Both the position numbers and the translations under genes were made by a program. Shown piece by piece: positions 9,792 to 17,838 of a stretch of DNA of 64,000 nucleotides. Below the pieces are notes generated by a model. The model saw nothing but the letters and a program-made list of their open reading frames with translations, had not been told where the DNA came from and made no database searches. The DNA lies in NCBI GenBank assembly GCA_020639115.1, contig JACKHG010000019.1, positions 1-64,000 on the forward strand. Reading direction: 5' to 3'. Each line of letters begins with the position of its first letter. Position 1 is the first letter of the stretch. The stretch comes from Phycisphaerales bacterium. Lineage in GTDB: Bacteria; Planctomycetota; Phycisphaerae; UBA1845.

Positions 9792-10460
9792 TCAGCCCTT
9801 CTTGAGCTTGAGTTCGGTGTGCTCGTGCACGCCCTTCTCTTTCATCTTGTCGAAGTCGAACTTGTCTTCCGGATCGTACGTCGGGTGATCCTCGGTGTGG
9901 CACTTCATGCACACCTCAGCCGTCGGCTCGATCATCCCCTTCGCGTGCAGCTCCTCGAAGGTGTACTCGCGCTTGTCCTTCATGATCTCCTTCTTGAGAT
10001 CGAGGTAGCCGCTGCCCGGTCCGTGGCAGCTCTCGCACCCGACCGCCGCCAGCGGCTCCAGCTTCTTCATCGCCGCCTCATCACCCTCCGGCGGGACGGT
10101 GTAGCCACCCGCCTTGCCGAAGCCGACCACGTGGCACGCCAGGCACTTCTCGTCACGCGTGTAGTCCTTCGCCGGGTCGAGATTGTGCTTGGTCTTCGCC
10201 TCGGTCGCCTCGTTCGGCTTGAGCACATCCATCGTCTTCGCGTGGGGCGTGTCCTCCCACGACTTGTACTCCTTGATGTGGCACATCTTGCACTTCTTGG
10301 AACCGACATACTCGAACTCGTCGGCGCCGATCGCCGAGGTCACCACAGCCGTGGTGACCGCGCTGGTGTCGTCCGCCACCGCCTGGTTCCCGCGATCCTG
10401 CACCAGATACGCGAAAGCGCCGGCGAGCGCAACGACCGCAACCACTCTGCTCAGCTTCAT
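9792..10460 (-). CDS. Cytochrome c554-family tetrahaem protein
   Basis: This 222-residue periplasmic protein has an N-terminal signal/anchor (VVAVVALAGAFAYLVQ) and four haem sites: CKMCHIKEY, CLACHVVGFG, CESCHGPG and CMKCHTEDHP. The pattern CKMCHxxEYxSWxxTxHAxT followed by CHGPG is diagnostic of the cytochrome c554 family, originally known from ammonia oxidisers but widespread as electron carriers. The ATG at 10460 has AGGAGG six bases upstream. It stands alone between two terminator-like hairpins, so it is probably monocistronic. Confidence 0.9.
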   Translation of the reverse strand: MKLSRVVAVVALAGAFAYLVQDRGNQAVADDTSAVTTAVVTSAIGADEFEYVGSKKCKMCHIKEYKSWEDTPHAKTMDVLKPNEATEAKTKHNLDPAKDYTRDEKCLACHVVGFGKAGGYTVPPEGDEAAMKKLEPLAAVGCESCHGPGSGYLDLKKEIMKDKREYTFEELHAKGMIEPTAEVCMKCHTEDHPTYDPEDKFDFDKMKEKGVHEHTELKLKKG

Positions 10461-10635
10461 GTGATTCCTCCTTTGGTTTGATTGCCTTCTGGCGTCCGGA
10501 AAACGCACCGCGCCCGACGGCGAGCACGCTCGAACCCTCACGGCAATGACATTTTTGACCGCCAGCAAATCATAAAACGCGCCCCAGGGGCTGTAAAGCC
10601 ACGCCGGCGCACGACACCACACCGGCGTATTAAAA

Positions 10636-10667
10636 ACGCGCAAGCCAGTCGGGTGGGGCGACTGGCT
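10636..10667 (-). terminator. Probable terminator after the tandem Fe-S/NrfD/cytochrome operon
   Basis: A perfect nine-base inverted repeat (10643-10651 and 10659-10667, seven-base loop) is followed on the minus strand, after six bases, by five T. It lies 80 bases beyond the stop of the 13-haem cytochrome. The T run is offset from the stem, so the call is moderate. The rest of the 286-base gap down to 10461 holds the c554 ribosome-binding site and presumably its promoter. Confidence 0.5.
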
Positions 10668-10746
10668 CGCGAATGCCCGTCACGCCCACCCGCAACAGTT
10701 GACACTTGAAATGGCCGGTGGTTGGTCGCCGCCGACTATGGAATTC

Positions 10747-11943
10747 TCACCTTTGAGAAACCTGCGGACCGGGACGCTTGGCAGGATAGGTCACTTCCTC
10801 GTCGTGACACTCCGTGCACACCGGCGGCGCTGTGAAATCGCGGCCGCGATGACATTCGCCGCAGTCGGTTTCGGCGTGCCGCTCGTCCAGTCCCTGGCCC
10901 GTGATGGTGTGGTCAAAATTCTCCGGCGTCCATCCCTTGTGGCAACCATTGCAGGAGCGCTCGACCTTGGCGAAGGGGACCGCCTTGTGACATTCGCGGC
11001 AGTTGTGATCGCGGTGGTAGCGGTTGAGCGGCCAGCCCGTGTCGGCGTGATCGAAGCTCTTGGGCCGCGGCTCGTTGGGTTTCCAGTGGCACCGCTGGCA
11101 GCGTTCCTTGCTGCTGCACGTTTCGTCCATGTCACAGGCGTGGCAGGCCAGGCACGGCTTGTGATGCTCCGCGACCGTTCGCTCCCGTTGGGAATGGCCG
11201 TTGCCCTCGGTGTGGCAGCGCGTGCAGTTGTCCTCGTGATGGCATTCCACGCAGGTGAGCCCGAAACGATGCACGTGCTCGCGATGCCGGAAGATCACCA
11301 GCGCACCGGCTGACTCGCGGGCCTCCGCCCGGTAGATCTCCGTGTCCGGTTCGGGTATCGGCGGGTGCATCCGGCCGAGCAGGTCATCCTTCGTGACGCC
11401 GGTGTCCGCGTCGCCGGACGCACCGGCCTTCGGCGCGTGACACTTGACGCAGTCCTTCTCGTCCGTCCACTCCCTGTGGCAGTTGAGGCACTGGCGATGA
11501 TAAGCGCCCTTCAGGCCGGGCTTGGCGATGTCCGTGCCCGCGGAAGTCGCGTCGTGGCACGTCCGGCACGCCGGATGGGTCATCCCCTCGGGCGTGTAGT
11601 GGTGGCACGTGGCGCACCCGCGCGTCATCTCCGCCATGCGCGCATGGCCGCGATGATCGAACGGCACGGGCAGGTAGAGATCGACGAGCTGATCGAGAAT
11701 CACGATGTCCGGCCCGTCCTCCACCTTGTTCGGCGTGCCCACCAGGCGCGCGCAGATCAGCAGGCTGGGATTTTCCTTGGTCGGCGCCGGGCAGGTGTGG
11801 CAGCGCAGGCAGCCCTCCGCGGGCAGCTTGTCGTAGGGACTGTCCGGATTCGCCCGGGCGGCGCCGGCCAGCAACAGGCCGGTGGTGGCAACCAGTAACG
11901 TTCGCAGTTTCAAGGTGCTTCCGGAAGCGGATGCGGGTTTCAT
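10747..11943 (-). CDS. 13-haem cytochrome c subunit, module copy 1
   Basis: The 398-residue product has a signal peptide (LLVATTGLLLAGAARA) and thirteen CxxCH sites: CLRCH, CATCHH, CRTCH, CLNCH, CVKCH, CVECHH, CTRCH, CLACH, CQRCH, CRECH, CNGCH, CGECH and CTECH. Spaced His residues (FDHRGHA, FRHREHVHR, FDHTITG) can serve as distal ligands, as in cytochrome c3-like proteins. It is the third gene of an Fe-S/NrfD/cytochrome module; its ATG overlaps the NrfD stop (ATGA). By analogy to Hmc/Qrc complexes it would accept electrons from the membrane quinone-linked subunits, or deliver them, and pass them through the periplasm. It is clearly homologous along its whole length to the copy at 14235-15467. 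Confidence 0.9.
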   Translation of the reverse strand: MKPASASGSTLKLRTLLVATTGLLLAGAARANPDSPYDKLPAEGCLRCHTCPAPTKENPSLLICARLVGTPNKVEDGPDIVILDQLVDLYLPVPFDHRGHARMAEMTRGCATCHHYTPEGMTHPACRTCHDATSAGTDIAKPGLKGAYHRQCLNCHREWTDEKDCVKCHAPKAGASGDADTGVTKDDLLGRMHPPIPEPDTEIYRAEARESAGALVIFRHREHVHRFGLTCVECHHEDNCTRCHTEGNGHSQRERTVAEHHKPCLACHACDMDETCSSKERCQRCHWKPNEPRPKSFDHADTGWPLNRYHRDHNCRECHKAVPFAKVERSCNGCHKGWTPENFDHTITGQGLDERHAETDCGECHRGRDFTAPPVCTECHDEEVTYPAKRPGPQVSQR

Positions 11944-13178
11944 GCAAAATGCCTTCGTTCTTCCGGCCCGAGTACAGGGAAGTAGGTCACAATGGCACGC
12001 CAGATGAACAGCAGGGCGGCAATGGCCCCGATGGTGACCGCCCATTCGGTGAGCGACGGATGGTACATCTTGTCGGTGTAGGGCGGGTGATAGCCGATGA
12101 TGTAGACGTTGGCCCGGTTGAGCACGATGCCGAACATCACCAGGCCGCACGCGATCCCCAGCCGGCGCGGCGAACGCCGCGTCTGCGCACGGGTCAACAG
12201 CGCCAGCGGCACCACGAGTCCGGCGACGATCTCGAGCCAGAAAAACCAGGTATCCCGCGTGCCCTCGAACAGGTACACCCACGATTCGCGAATGACCATG
12301 TCCCCCAGCTTGAATGCGGCGTAGACCGCGACCAGCACCGTGGCGTAGCGCGCCAGGCTGCCCAGCATGGCCATGTCGGGCCGCCGCTTCAGCGCCCACG
12401 AGGACACCAGCGACACGACGATCGCCGTGGGAAAACCAGCCGCGATCGCCGACACCAGGAACATCAGCGACAGCACCGGCGTGTACCACAACGGGTGCAG
12501 CTTCGTCGGCGTCAGTACCATCACGTGCCCGAGCGACGACTGGTGCAGGCAGGAAATGCCCACGCCCAGCACGATGAAGACCGGCATGATCTTCTCCGCT
12601 ATGCCGTGCACCCGCGTGCACGCGCGGGCCAGGCGCGGACGCGCCGCGTCGCCCATGAACCGCTCGCAGAACACCGGCACGAACTCGATGTAGAGCACGG
12701 TGAGGTAGCACATCACGCACATGCCCACCTCGAACAGCGCCGAGTTGCCCTGCCACATCCAGGGCAGCAGCGGATGCCAGATGTTGTAGTACTTGCCCAG
12801 GTCCGCGAAGAGCGCAATGCACGCGCAGGTGTAGCCCAGCATCGCGAAGACCAGCACCGGCCGGGCCAGCGCGTGAAAGTGCTCGCGGTGGAAAACGTGC
12901 GTGATCGCCGCCATGGTGAACCCGCCGGCCGCCAACGCAATGAACGACACGTCGGCCACGATCCAGATCCCCCACGGATACTGCTGGTCGAGGTTGGTCG
13001 TCGCCGCCAGGCCGAAGATGAACCGGTACAGGCCGAACGCCGCGCCCACACCCATCAGCGCCAGCAGCACGAGCGTGCCGCGCGTGATCAGCGGCGGACA
13101 ATCGGCGCAGGCGAGGCTGCGCGGTGCAGCCGCGGACCGGCGCGCCGAGTGGGGTTGCAGTGAAGTCAGGGTCGTCAT
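11940..13178 (-). CDS. NrfD/PsrC-family quinone-interacting membrane subunit, module copy 1
   Basis: The 412-residue membrane protein has about ten hydrophobic segments, starting with TLVLLALMGVGAAFGLYRF. The phrases PWGIWIVADVSFIALAAGGF, FHREHFHALARP and SSLGHVMVLTP are NrfD hallmarks, as in HmcC/QrcD-like proteins. Such subunits bind menaquinol in the membrane and exchange electrons with a periplasmic Fe-S partner. The ATG at 13178 overlaps the stop of the Fe-S gene and the stop overlaps the cytochrome ATG, so the three genes are translationally coupled. It is about as long as copy 2 (15464-16654) and strongly similar to it. Confidence 0.92.
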   Translation of the reverse strand: MTTLTSLQPHSARRSAAAPRSLACADCPPLITRGTLVLLALMGVGAAFGLYRFIFGLAATTNLDQQYPWGIWIVADVSFIALAAGGFTMAAITHVFHREHFHALARPVLVFAMLGYTCACIALFADLGKYYNIWHPLLPWMWQGNSALFEVGMCVMCYLTVLYIEFVPVFCERFMGDAARPRLARACTRVHGIAEKIMPVFIVLGVGISCLHQSSLGHVMVLTPTKLHPLWYTPVLSLMFLVSAIAAGFPTAIVVSLVSSWALKRRPDMAMLGSLARYATVLVAVYAAFKLGDMVIRESWVYLFEGTRDTWFFWLEIVAGLVVPLALLTRAQTRRSPRRLGIACGLVMFGIVLNRANVYIIGYHPPYTDKMYHPSLTEWAVTIGAIAALLFIWRAIVTYFPVLGPEERRHFA

Positions 13179-14115
13179 CGCTGTTCCGCCGCGTCCGCGG
13201 CGCCCTCCGCCTCGCCCTCGGGACGGGTCATCACCATGGCCAGCGCCAGGATGCCGCACCACGCCACGGGCGGTACAAAATGCTTGAAAACACCGTGCTG
13301 GATCGTCTCGGTCAGCGCGGGCGCCGCCCGGTCCGGAACGTTCAGGAAGCCGAGCTTCTCGAACGGGATGTGCGACAAGTAGAGCCACGCCGTCCCGCCC
13401 GCCTCGTGCTCGCCGTAGACGTGCGGCAGGTAGTGGTCGGGATGCTCGGCGATCAGCCCGTGCGCCTTGACCAGCAGATCCTTCCGCCGGCCCCAGGTGA
13501 GGCACTCCTTGGGGCAGGCTTTCACGCAGGCCGGCGGCCCGTCGCGATTGGGATTGCCTTCATCCCGGCAGAGCGTGCACTTGCGCACCTGGGGGGTGAA
13601 CGCGTTGCTGTACTCGTACGCCGGAATCTGGAAGGGGCACGCCACCATGCAGTAGCGGCACCCCATGCACTTCTGGGCGTCGTACAGGACGGCGCCGCTG
13701 GCGTCGCGCTGCAGCGCGCCCACGATGCATCCGGACACGCAGCCCGGCCGCAGGCAGTGCAGGCAGTTGGCCTTCACGTAGGTGTTGGGGTCCTCCGGCT
13801 CGCCTTCGCCCGGCTCGCCGTGCCCGTTGTGAAAGGCGTTGACCACCGTGTAGCTTCCGGACCCGGCGGCGATGCTGCGCGAACACCGTCCGGTCCTCCA
13901 GGCGCCTCCGCGCTGAGCGGATCGAATCCCGCCGTCTGCCGGCAAACCGCCTCGCAACGCCGGCAGCCGTTGCAGTTGGTCAGGTCGACGAGAACCCCCA
14001 TGCCCTCGTCGGCTGATTCGTCATGTCCGCTGGATGCCTCTGCCCTCTCCGCTCCGATGCCCGCGAGCCCGATCGCGCCGATCTGCTGAATGAACCGACG
14101 CCGGTTGAGACTCAT
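13175..14115 (-). CDS. Tat-exported four-cluster Fe-S protein, module copy 1 (frameshifted)
   Basis: Translation from the ATG at 14115 gives a twin-arginine signal (NRRRFIQQIGAIGLAG) and the first cluster CNGCRRCEAVC, then leaves frame near 13870-13915. The remaining clusters are read in another frame: CLHCLRPGCVSGC, CMGCRYCMVAC and CTLCRDEG...ACVKACP. The end GIPFEKLGF-like region is followed by one C-terminal hydrophobic segment (VAWCGILALAMVM). This is the HybA/DmsB-type wire that links NrfD to the cytochrome. Comparison with copy 2 (FEDKSVFSAQRRPV) shows that LEDRTVFAQHRRRV lies in the third frame, so two one-base shifts are needed. It is broken as given, but every cluster is intact, which suggests sequence error or a recent lesion. 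Confidence 0.82.
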
Positions 14116-14234
14116 GATGTATTCCCCTATGAAGTAGCTTCGCGCTGTGGTCTCCTGGCTGGGCGGACCGATCCCGCGCGGGTGGATCTCGACCGGCGCG
14201 TCGCCGCGCCGGTCTCCGCCCGGGTCGTATGGGT

Positions 14235-15467
14235 CTAGCGCCGGACGACGGGTCCGGGACGCTTCTTCGGGAAGATTACCGCGTCGTCACCCTCGCTCTC
14301 GTGGCACTCGTTGCACGTCGGGGGCGCCGTGTACGCGCGGTCGGCGTGACAGTCGGTGCAGTCCAGATCGCCGTGCCGCTCGTCGAGAATCTGTCCGGTG
14401 ATCTCGTGCTTGAAGTTCGCCTGCGTCCAACTGTCGTGACACGAACCGCACTCCGGATTCAGCTTCGCAAAGGGCACCGTAACGTGGCATTCGCGGCACG
14501 TGTTGGACCGGTGGTATTTCATCAGCGGCAGGTCGGTGATGGTGTGCTCGAACGGGCGCGGCGGGCCGCTCCGCCGATCGTAATGGCAGACCTCGCACTT
14601 GGCGCCGTCCTTGCCGGGGTTGACGTTCTCGTGGCACTGCATGCACGGGCGATGGTGGTCCGCCAGCGTGCGCTCGCGCGGCTGGCGGGAGGCCGCATCC
14701 TGGTGACAACGCGCACAGTTGTCCTCGCGATGACACTCCGCGCACGTCAGCCCGTAGCGCTTGATGTGCTCCTGGTGCCGGAACAGCACCTCGGTCGGCG
14801 GCTTGCCCTCGACCCGCGTCTTGTAGATCTTCGTGTCCGGCTCCGGTATCGGCGGGTGCATGCGCCCGATCAGATCGTCCTTCGACGGCACGATGCTCAA
14901 CTCCGCCTCCCGCGCCACCCCCGTCTTCGGATGGTGGCACGCCCCGCACTCCGTGTTGCCGCTCCACTCGCGGTGGCACGACATGCACTGCCGGTGATAC
15001 GCGCCCTTCAGACTCGGCTTGCGCATGTCCTCGCGCACCGGATTCAGCTCGTGGCAGGTCCGGCACGCCGGATGGGCCAACCCCTCGGGCGTGTAGTGAT
15101 GGCACACCTGGCAGCCACGCGTCATGTTGGCCATGTTCGCGTGACCCTTGTGGTCGAACGGCACCGGCAGGTAGCGATCCTCGAGTTCGTCGAGGATCAC
15201 GATCGTCGGGCCGTGCTTGTGCTTGAACTCCTCGCTGATGCTCACCGCGCTCGGCCGCGTGCACGCCTGCAGACAGGGATTCTCCACCGTCGGCGCATCG
15301 CACGTATGGCGTCTTGCAGTCGGCGGGCTCTTCCATCGCCTTCTTGGCGCGTTGGGCGTCTGGGCCGTGACCTGCACACACCAGGCCAGCGCCAACGCCG
15401 TGCCCACGACGACGCCCGGCGTGATTCGACGCGAATAACGGCACAACTGCTTGCTGCGGAGGTTCAT
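14235..15467 (-). CDS. 12-haem cytochrome c subunit, module copy 2 (first haem site damaged)
   Basis: The 410-residue secreted protein is homologous to the 13-haem cytochrome of copy 1. Twelve CxxCH sites are intact: CQVCHH, CRTCH, CMSCH, CGACHH, CAECH, CARCH, CMQCH, CEVCH, CRECH, CGSCH, CTDCH and CNECH. Near residues 40-65 the sequence departs from copy 1. In a different frame it reads AKKAMEEPADCKT, and adding two bases would restore CKTCHTC, matching CLRCHTC in copy 1. Two nearby indels that sum to three bases therefore appear to have replaced the first haem site without closing the frame. The ATG at 15467 overlaps the NrfD stop. Confidence 0.88.
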   Translation of the reverse strand: MNLRSKQLCRYSRRITPGVVVGTALALAWCVQVTAQTPNAPRRRWKSPPTARRHTCDAPTVENPCLQACTRPSAVSISEEFKHKHGPTIVILDELEDRYLPVPFDHKGHANMANMTRGCQVCHHYTPEGLAHPACRTCHELNPVREDMRKPSLKGAYHRQCMSCHREWSGNTECGACHHPKTGVAREAELSIVPSKDDLIGRMHPPIPEPDTKIYKTRVEGKPPTEVLFRHQEHIKRYGLTCAECHREDNCARCHQDAASRQPRERTLADHHRPCMQCHENVNPGKDGAKCEVCHYDRRSGPPRPFEHTITDLPLMKYHRSNTCRECHVTVPFAKLNPECGSCHDSWTQANFKHEITGQILDERHGDLDCTDCHADRAYTAPPTCNECHESEGDDAVIFPKKRPGPVVRR

Positions 15468-16654
15468 GCGACCTCGCCTCCCGGATGACTGATGACTGGG
15501 AAGTAGTTCACGATGACGCGATAGCAGAAGATGAGCAGTGAGATCAGTCCAACCGTCACCGCCACCTCACCGATCGACGGGAAGTACGTTTTTTCGGGAT
15601 ACAGTGGCTGATACGCCACCAGAAAGACGTTGATGCGGTTGATCGCCACCCCCACGACCACCATCGTCGCCGCGGCGAACAGACCCGACGGCGAGTTGCG
15701 CACGCGGCGCATCAGCAGCAGCACAAATGGCACCACCACGCCGATGACCACCTCGATCACCCACATCGTCGCCTGCGGCGAGCCCTCCGCGAGCAGGTGC
15801 AGCTTCTCCCGCACCGCCAGATCGCCGACCTTGAACGCCAGGTAGATGCCCAGTATCACCGGCACGAACTTCGCCAGCGGACTCAGCACGTGCATCTCCG
15901 GCTTCAATCCGAACGCCCGCGACGCCACCATCGACTCGACGATCACCATCGGGAAACCGACCGCGAATGCCGAAAGCAGGAATAGCAGCGACAGAATCGG
16001 CGTATCCCACAGGTCGTGCATCTTCGACGGGGCGAGCACCATCAGGTTGCCCAGCGACGACTGATGCAGACACGACAGCACCACGCCCGCGATGATGAAG
16101 AAGAACATGATCCTGCCGACCAGCCCGTTCAGCTTCATGCAGAACACGCGAACACGCGGCCAGCGCTCTTCCTTCTCCAACCGCTCGCACACGATCGGCA
16201 AAAACTCAATGTACAACACCGTGAGGTAGCACATCACGCACAAACCGACCTCGAACAGCACCGAGTGACCGCTCCACATCGCCGGCACAATCGGGTGCCA
16301 GATGTTGTAGAAGCGACCCAGGTCAATCATCAGGCCGAGACCCACGAACGTGTACCCGAGCATCGCCGTCAGCAGTGCGGGCCGCACCACCGCGTGATAG
16401 TGCTCGCGATGGAAAATGTGCGCCAAGGCAGCCGTTGTGAAACCACCCGCCGCCAGCGCCACGCCCGTCGCCACGTCGATCGCGATCCAGATGCCCCACG
16501 GATGCTGATTGTCCAGGTTCGTAATCGAGCCGATTCCAAAGATGAACCGCCAGATCGCGAAGCACACACCGATCCCGGTCAGGATCAGCAGCACCAGCAC
16601 GCCGGGCGTGATCAGCTTCTGGTTCATCGGCTGGGGTGGATGGTGGTCGCTCAC
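15464..16654 (-). CDS. NrfD/PsrC-family quinone-interacting membrane subunit, module copy 2
   Basis: A membrane protein of ~396 residues with the same landmarks as copy 1: PWGIWIAIDVATGVALAAGGF, FHREHYHAVVRPALL, SSLGNLMVLAPSKMHDLWD and LYIEFLPIVCERL. The start is taken as the GTG at 16654, because there GTGA would overlap an Fe-S stop as in copy 1; ATG at 16627 is an alternative. As printed, the reading frame is also open upstream into the C-terminus of the Fe-S protein (GSFSPVMWYGLLGAAMWL), so an Fe-S/NrfD fusion cannot be ruled out. The other copy makes a lost stop by frameshift more likely. It should bind menaquinol and pair with the adjacent Fe-S and cytochrome subunits. Confidence 0.9.
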   Translation of the reverse strand: MSDHHPPQPMNQKLITPGVLVLLILTGIGVCFAIWRFIFGIGSITNLDNQHPWGIWIAIDVATGVALAAGGFTTAALAHIFHREHYHAVVRPALLTAMLGYTFVGLGLMIDLGRFYNIWHPIVPAMWSGHSVLFEVGLCVMCYLTVLYIEFLPIVCERLEKEERWPRVRVFCMKLNGLVGRIMFFFIIAGVVLSCLHQSSLGNLMVLAPSKMHDLWDTPILSLLFLLSAFAVGFPMVIVESMVASRAFGLKPEMHVLSPLAKFVPVILGIYLAFKVGDLAVREKLHLLAEGSPQATMWVIEVVIGVVVPFVLLLMRRVRNSPSGLFAAATMVVVGVAINRINVFLVAYQPLYPEKTYFPSIGEVAVTVGLISLLIFCYRVIVNYFPVISHPGGEVA

Positions 16655-17588
16655 TGTTGGCCTCCGCTCGATGGGAACCGTGGTCACCGCCGTCTGGTCG
16701 GCGTCCGCCGGATCCGGCCGCGTCAGCCACATCGCCGCACCCAGCAGGCCGTACCACATGACCGGGGAGAAACTACCGAAAACGCCGTGCTGAATCGACT
16801 CCGCCAGCCGCGGCGGCGCGCTCGAATCAACCTTGTGAAAACCAATCTGCTCGAACGGAATGCTCGACAGGTACATCCAGCTCGTGCCGCCGGCCTCGTG
16901 CTCGCCGTACACGTGATCCACGTAGGCGTCCGGATTATCGCGGATACGGTCGTGGGCCGGCTCGAGCAGGTCGCTGCGGCTTTGCCGTACGTCATCACCT
17001 CCGCCGGACAGATCTTCACGCAGGCGGGCAGCTCCTGCTTCTCCGGCACGAGGTGGGCACAGAAGTTGCACTTGCACCTCCGGCGTGAGCGGATTGTCGT
17101 AATCGTACCGTGGGAATCTCGAACGGACAGGCCACCTATGCAGCAGCGGCAGCCCATGACCGGCTCGCGTCGTAAACCATCGGCCCGTCCGCCCGCTTGC
17201 TGAACGCCGTGACCAGGCACGCCGAGTAGCACGACGGATCGAGACAGTGCAGGCAGTTGAACTTCGCGTAGACGGGGGCGCCGCCCTCGGCGTTGGCGTA
17301 CCGGTTGATCACCGTGTGGCTGCGCGGCACCGGCCGGCGCTGCGCGCTGAATACCGACTTGTCCTCGAACGACTCGATGTCCGGCGGATCGAAACCCGCC
17401 GCTTCCTGGCAGGCGAATTCGCAACGGCGGCAACCGATGCACTTGGTCACGTCGACCAGCACACCCATGTCATTCGAGCGATCCCCGTGCGGAGATGTCC
17501 CCGAAGCACGGGCGGAGGGCCCACCCGCCAGCGTTCCCGTCCCGATGACCGACAGCGTCTTCAAGAAGCCGCGACGTGATACGCCCAT
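16651..17588 (-). CDS. Tat-exported four-cluster Fe-S protein, module copy 2 (frameshifted)
   Basis: The ATG at 17588, preceded by AGGGGG, starts a Tat signal (SRRGFLKTLSVIGTGTLAGG). Clusters are CIGCRRCEFAC and CLHCLDPSCYSAC in the first frame. A CMGCRCC-like segment near 17150 is in a second frame, and CNFCAHL...ACVKICP near 17040 is also outside the first frame. The C-terminal part (VYGEHEAGGTSWMYLSSIPF and a hydrophobic tail) lies in the frame that runs on into NrfD. At least three indels are therefore present between ~16980 and 17170. Function is as for copy 1: periplasmic electron wire between NrfD and the multihaem cytochrome. This is the first gene of the six-gene operon. Confidence 0.8.
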
Positions 17589-17838
17589 CCAGGCACCCCC
17601 TTTCCGGGTGACTGCCAGAAGCGCCGCGCCAGCCCTTGCGGCCATCTACGAATCGCATCCAACCGGGACCCTCAAACCCGATCGGGCATCCGGACAGACA
17701 CCACCCGGACACCACGAAATTCTAGCGCGATTCGCGATTTCCGATCGGTTTTTGAAGGTTCTCCGGCGGAATTTGTTCGCACTGAACGGGACCGTCCACC
17801 GGTCCGATAGAGATGCTCAAATCAGCCGCCACTCGACC
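17589..17838. other. Intergenic region upstream of the six-gene electron-transfer operon
   Basis: These 250 bases separate the minus-strand operon from the AsmA-like gene end. They hold the ribosome-binding site before 17588 and an A+T-richer stretch at about 17715-17780 that may contain the operon promoter. No -10/-35 pair is convincing and no small gene is seen. Confidence 0.5.

Noticed and set aside
10699..11313. Plus-strand frame opposite the 13-haem cytochrome
   Set aside because: It is antisense to a run of haem motifs that are clearly coding on the minus strand.
11944..13101. Upstream part of a 784-codon frame ending with the 13-haem cytochrome
   Set aside because: It is NrfD read out of frame; the cytochrome starts at 11943 with a signal peptide and an ATGA overlap.
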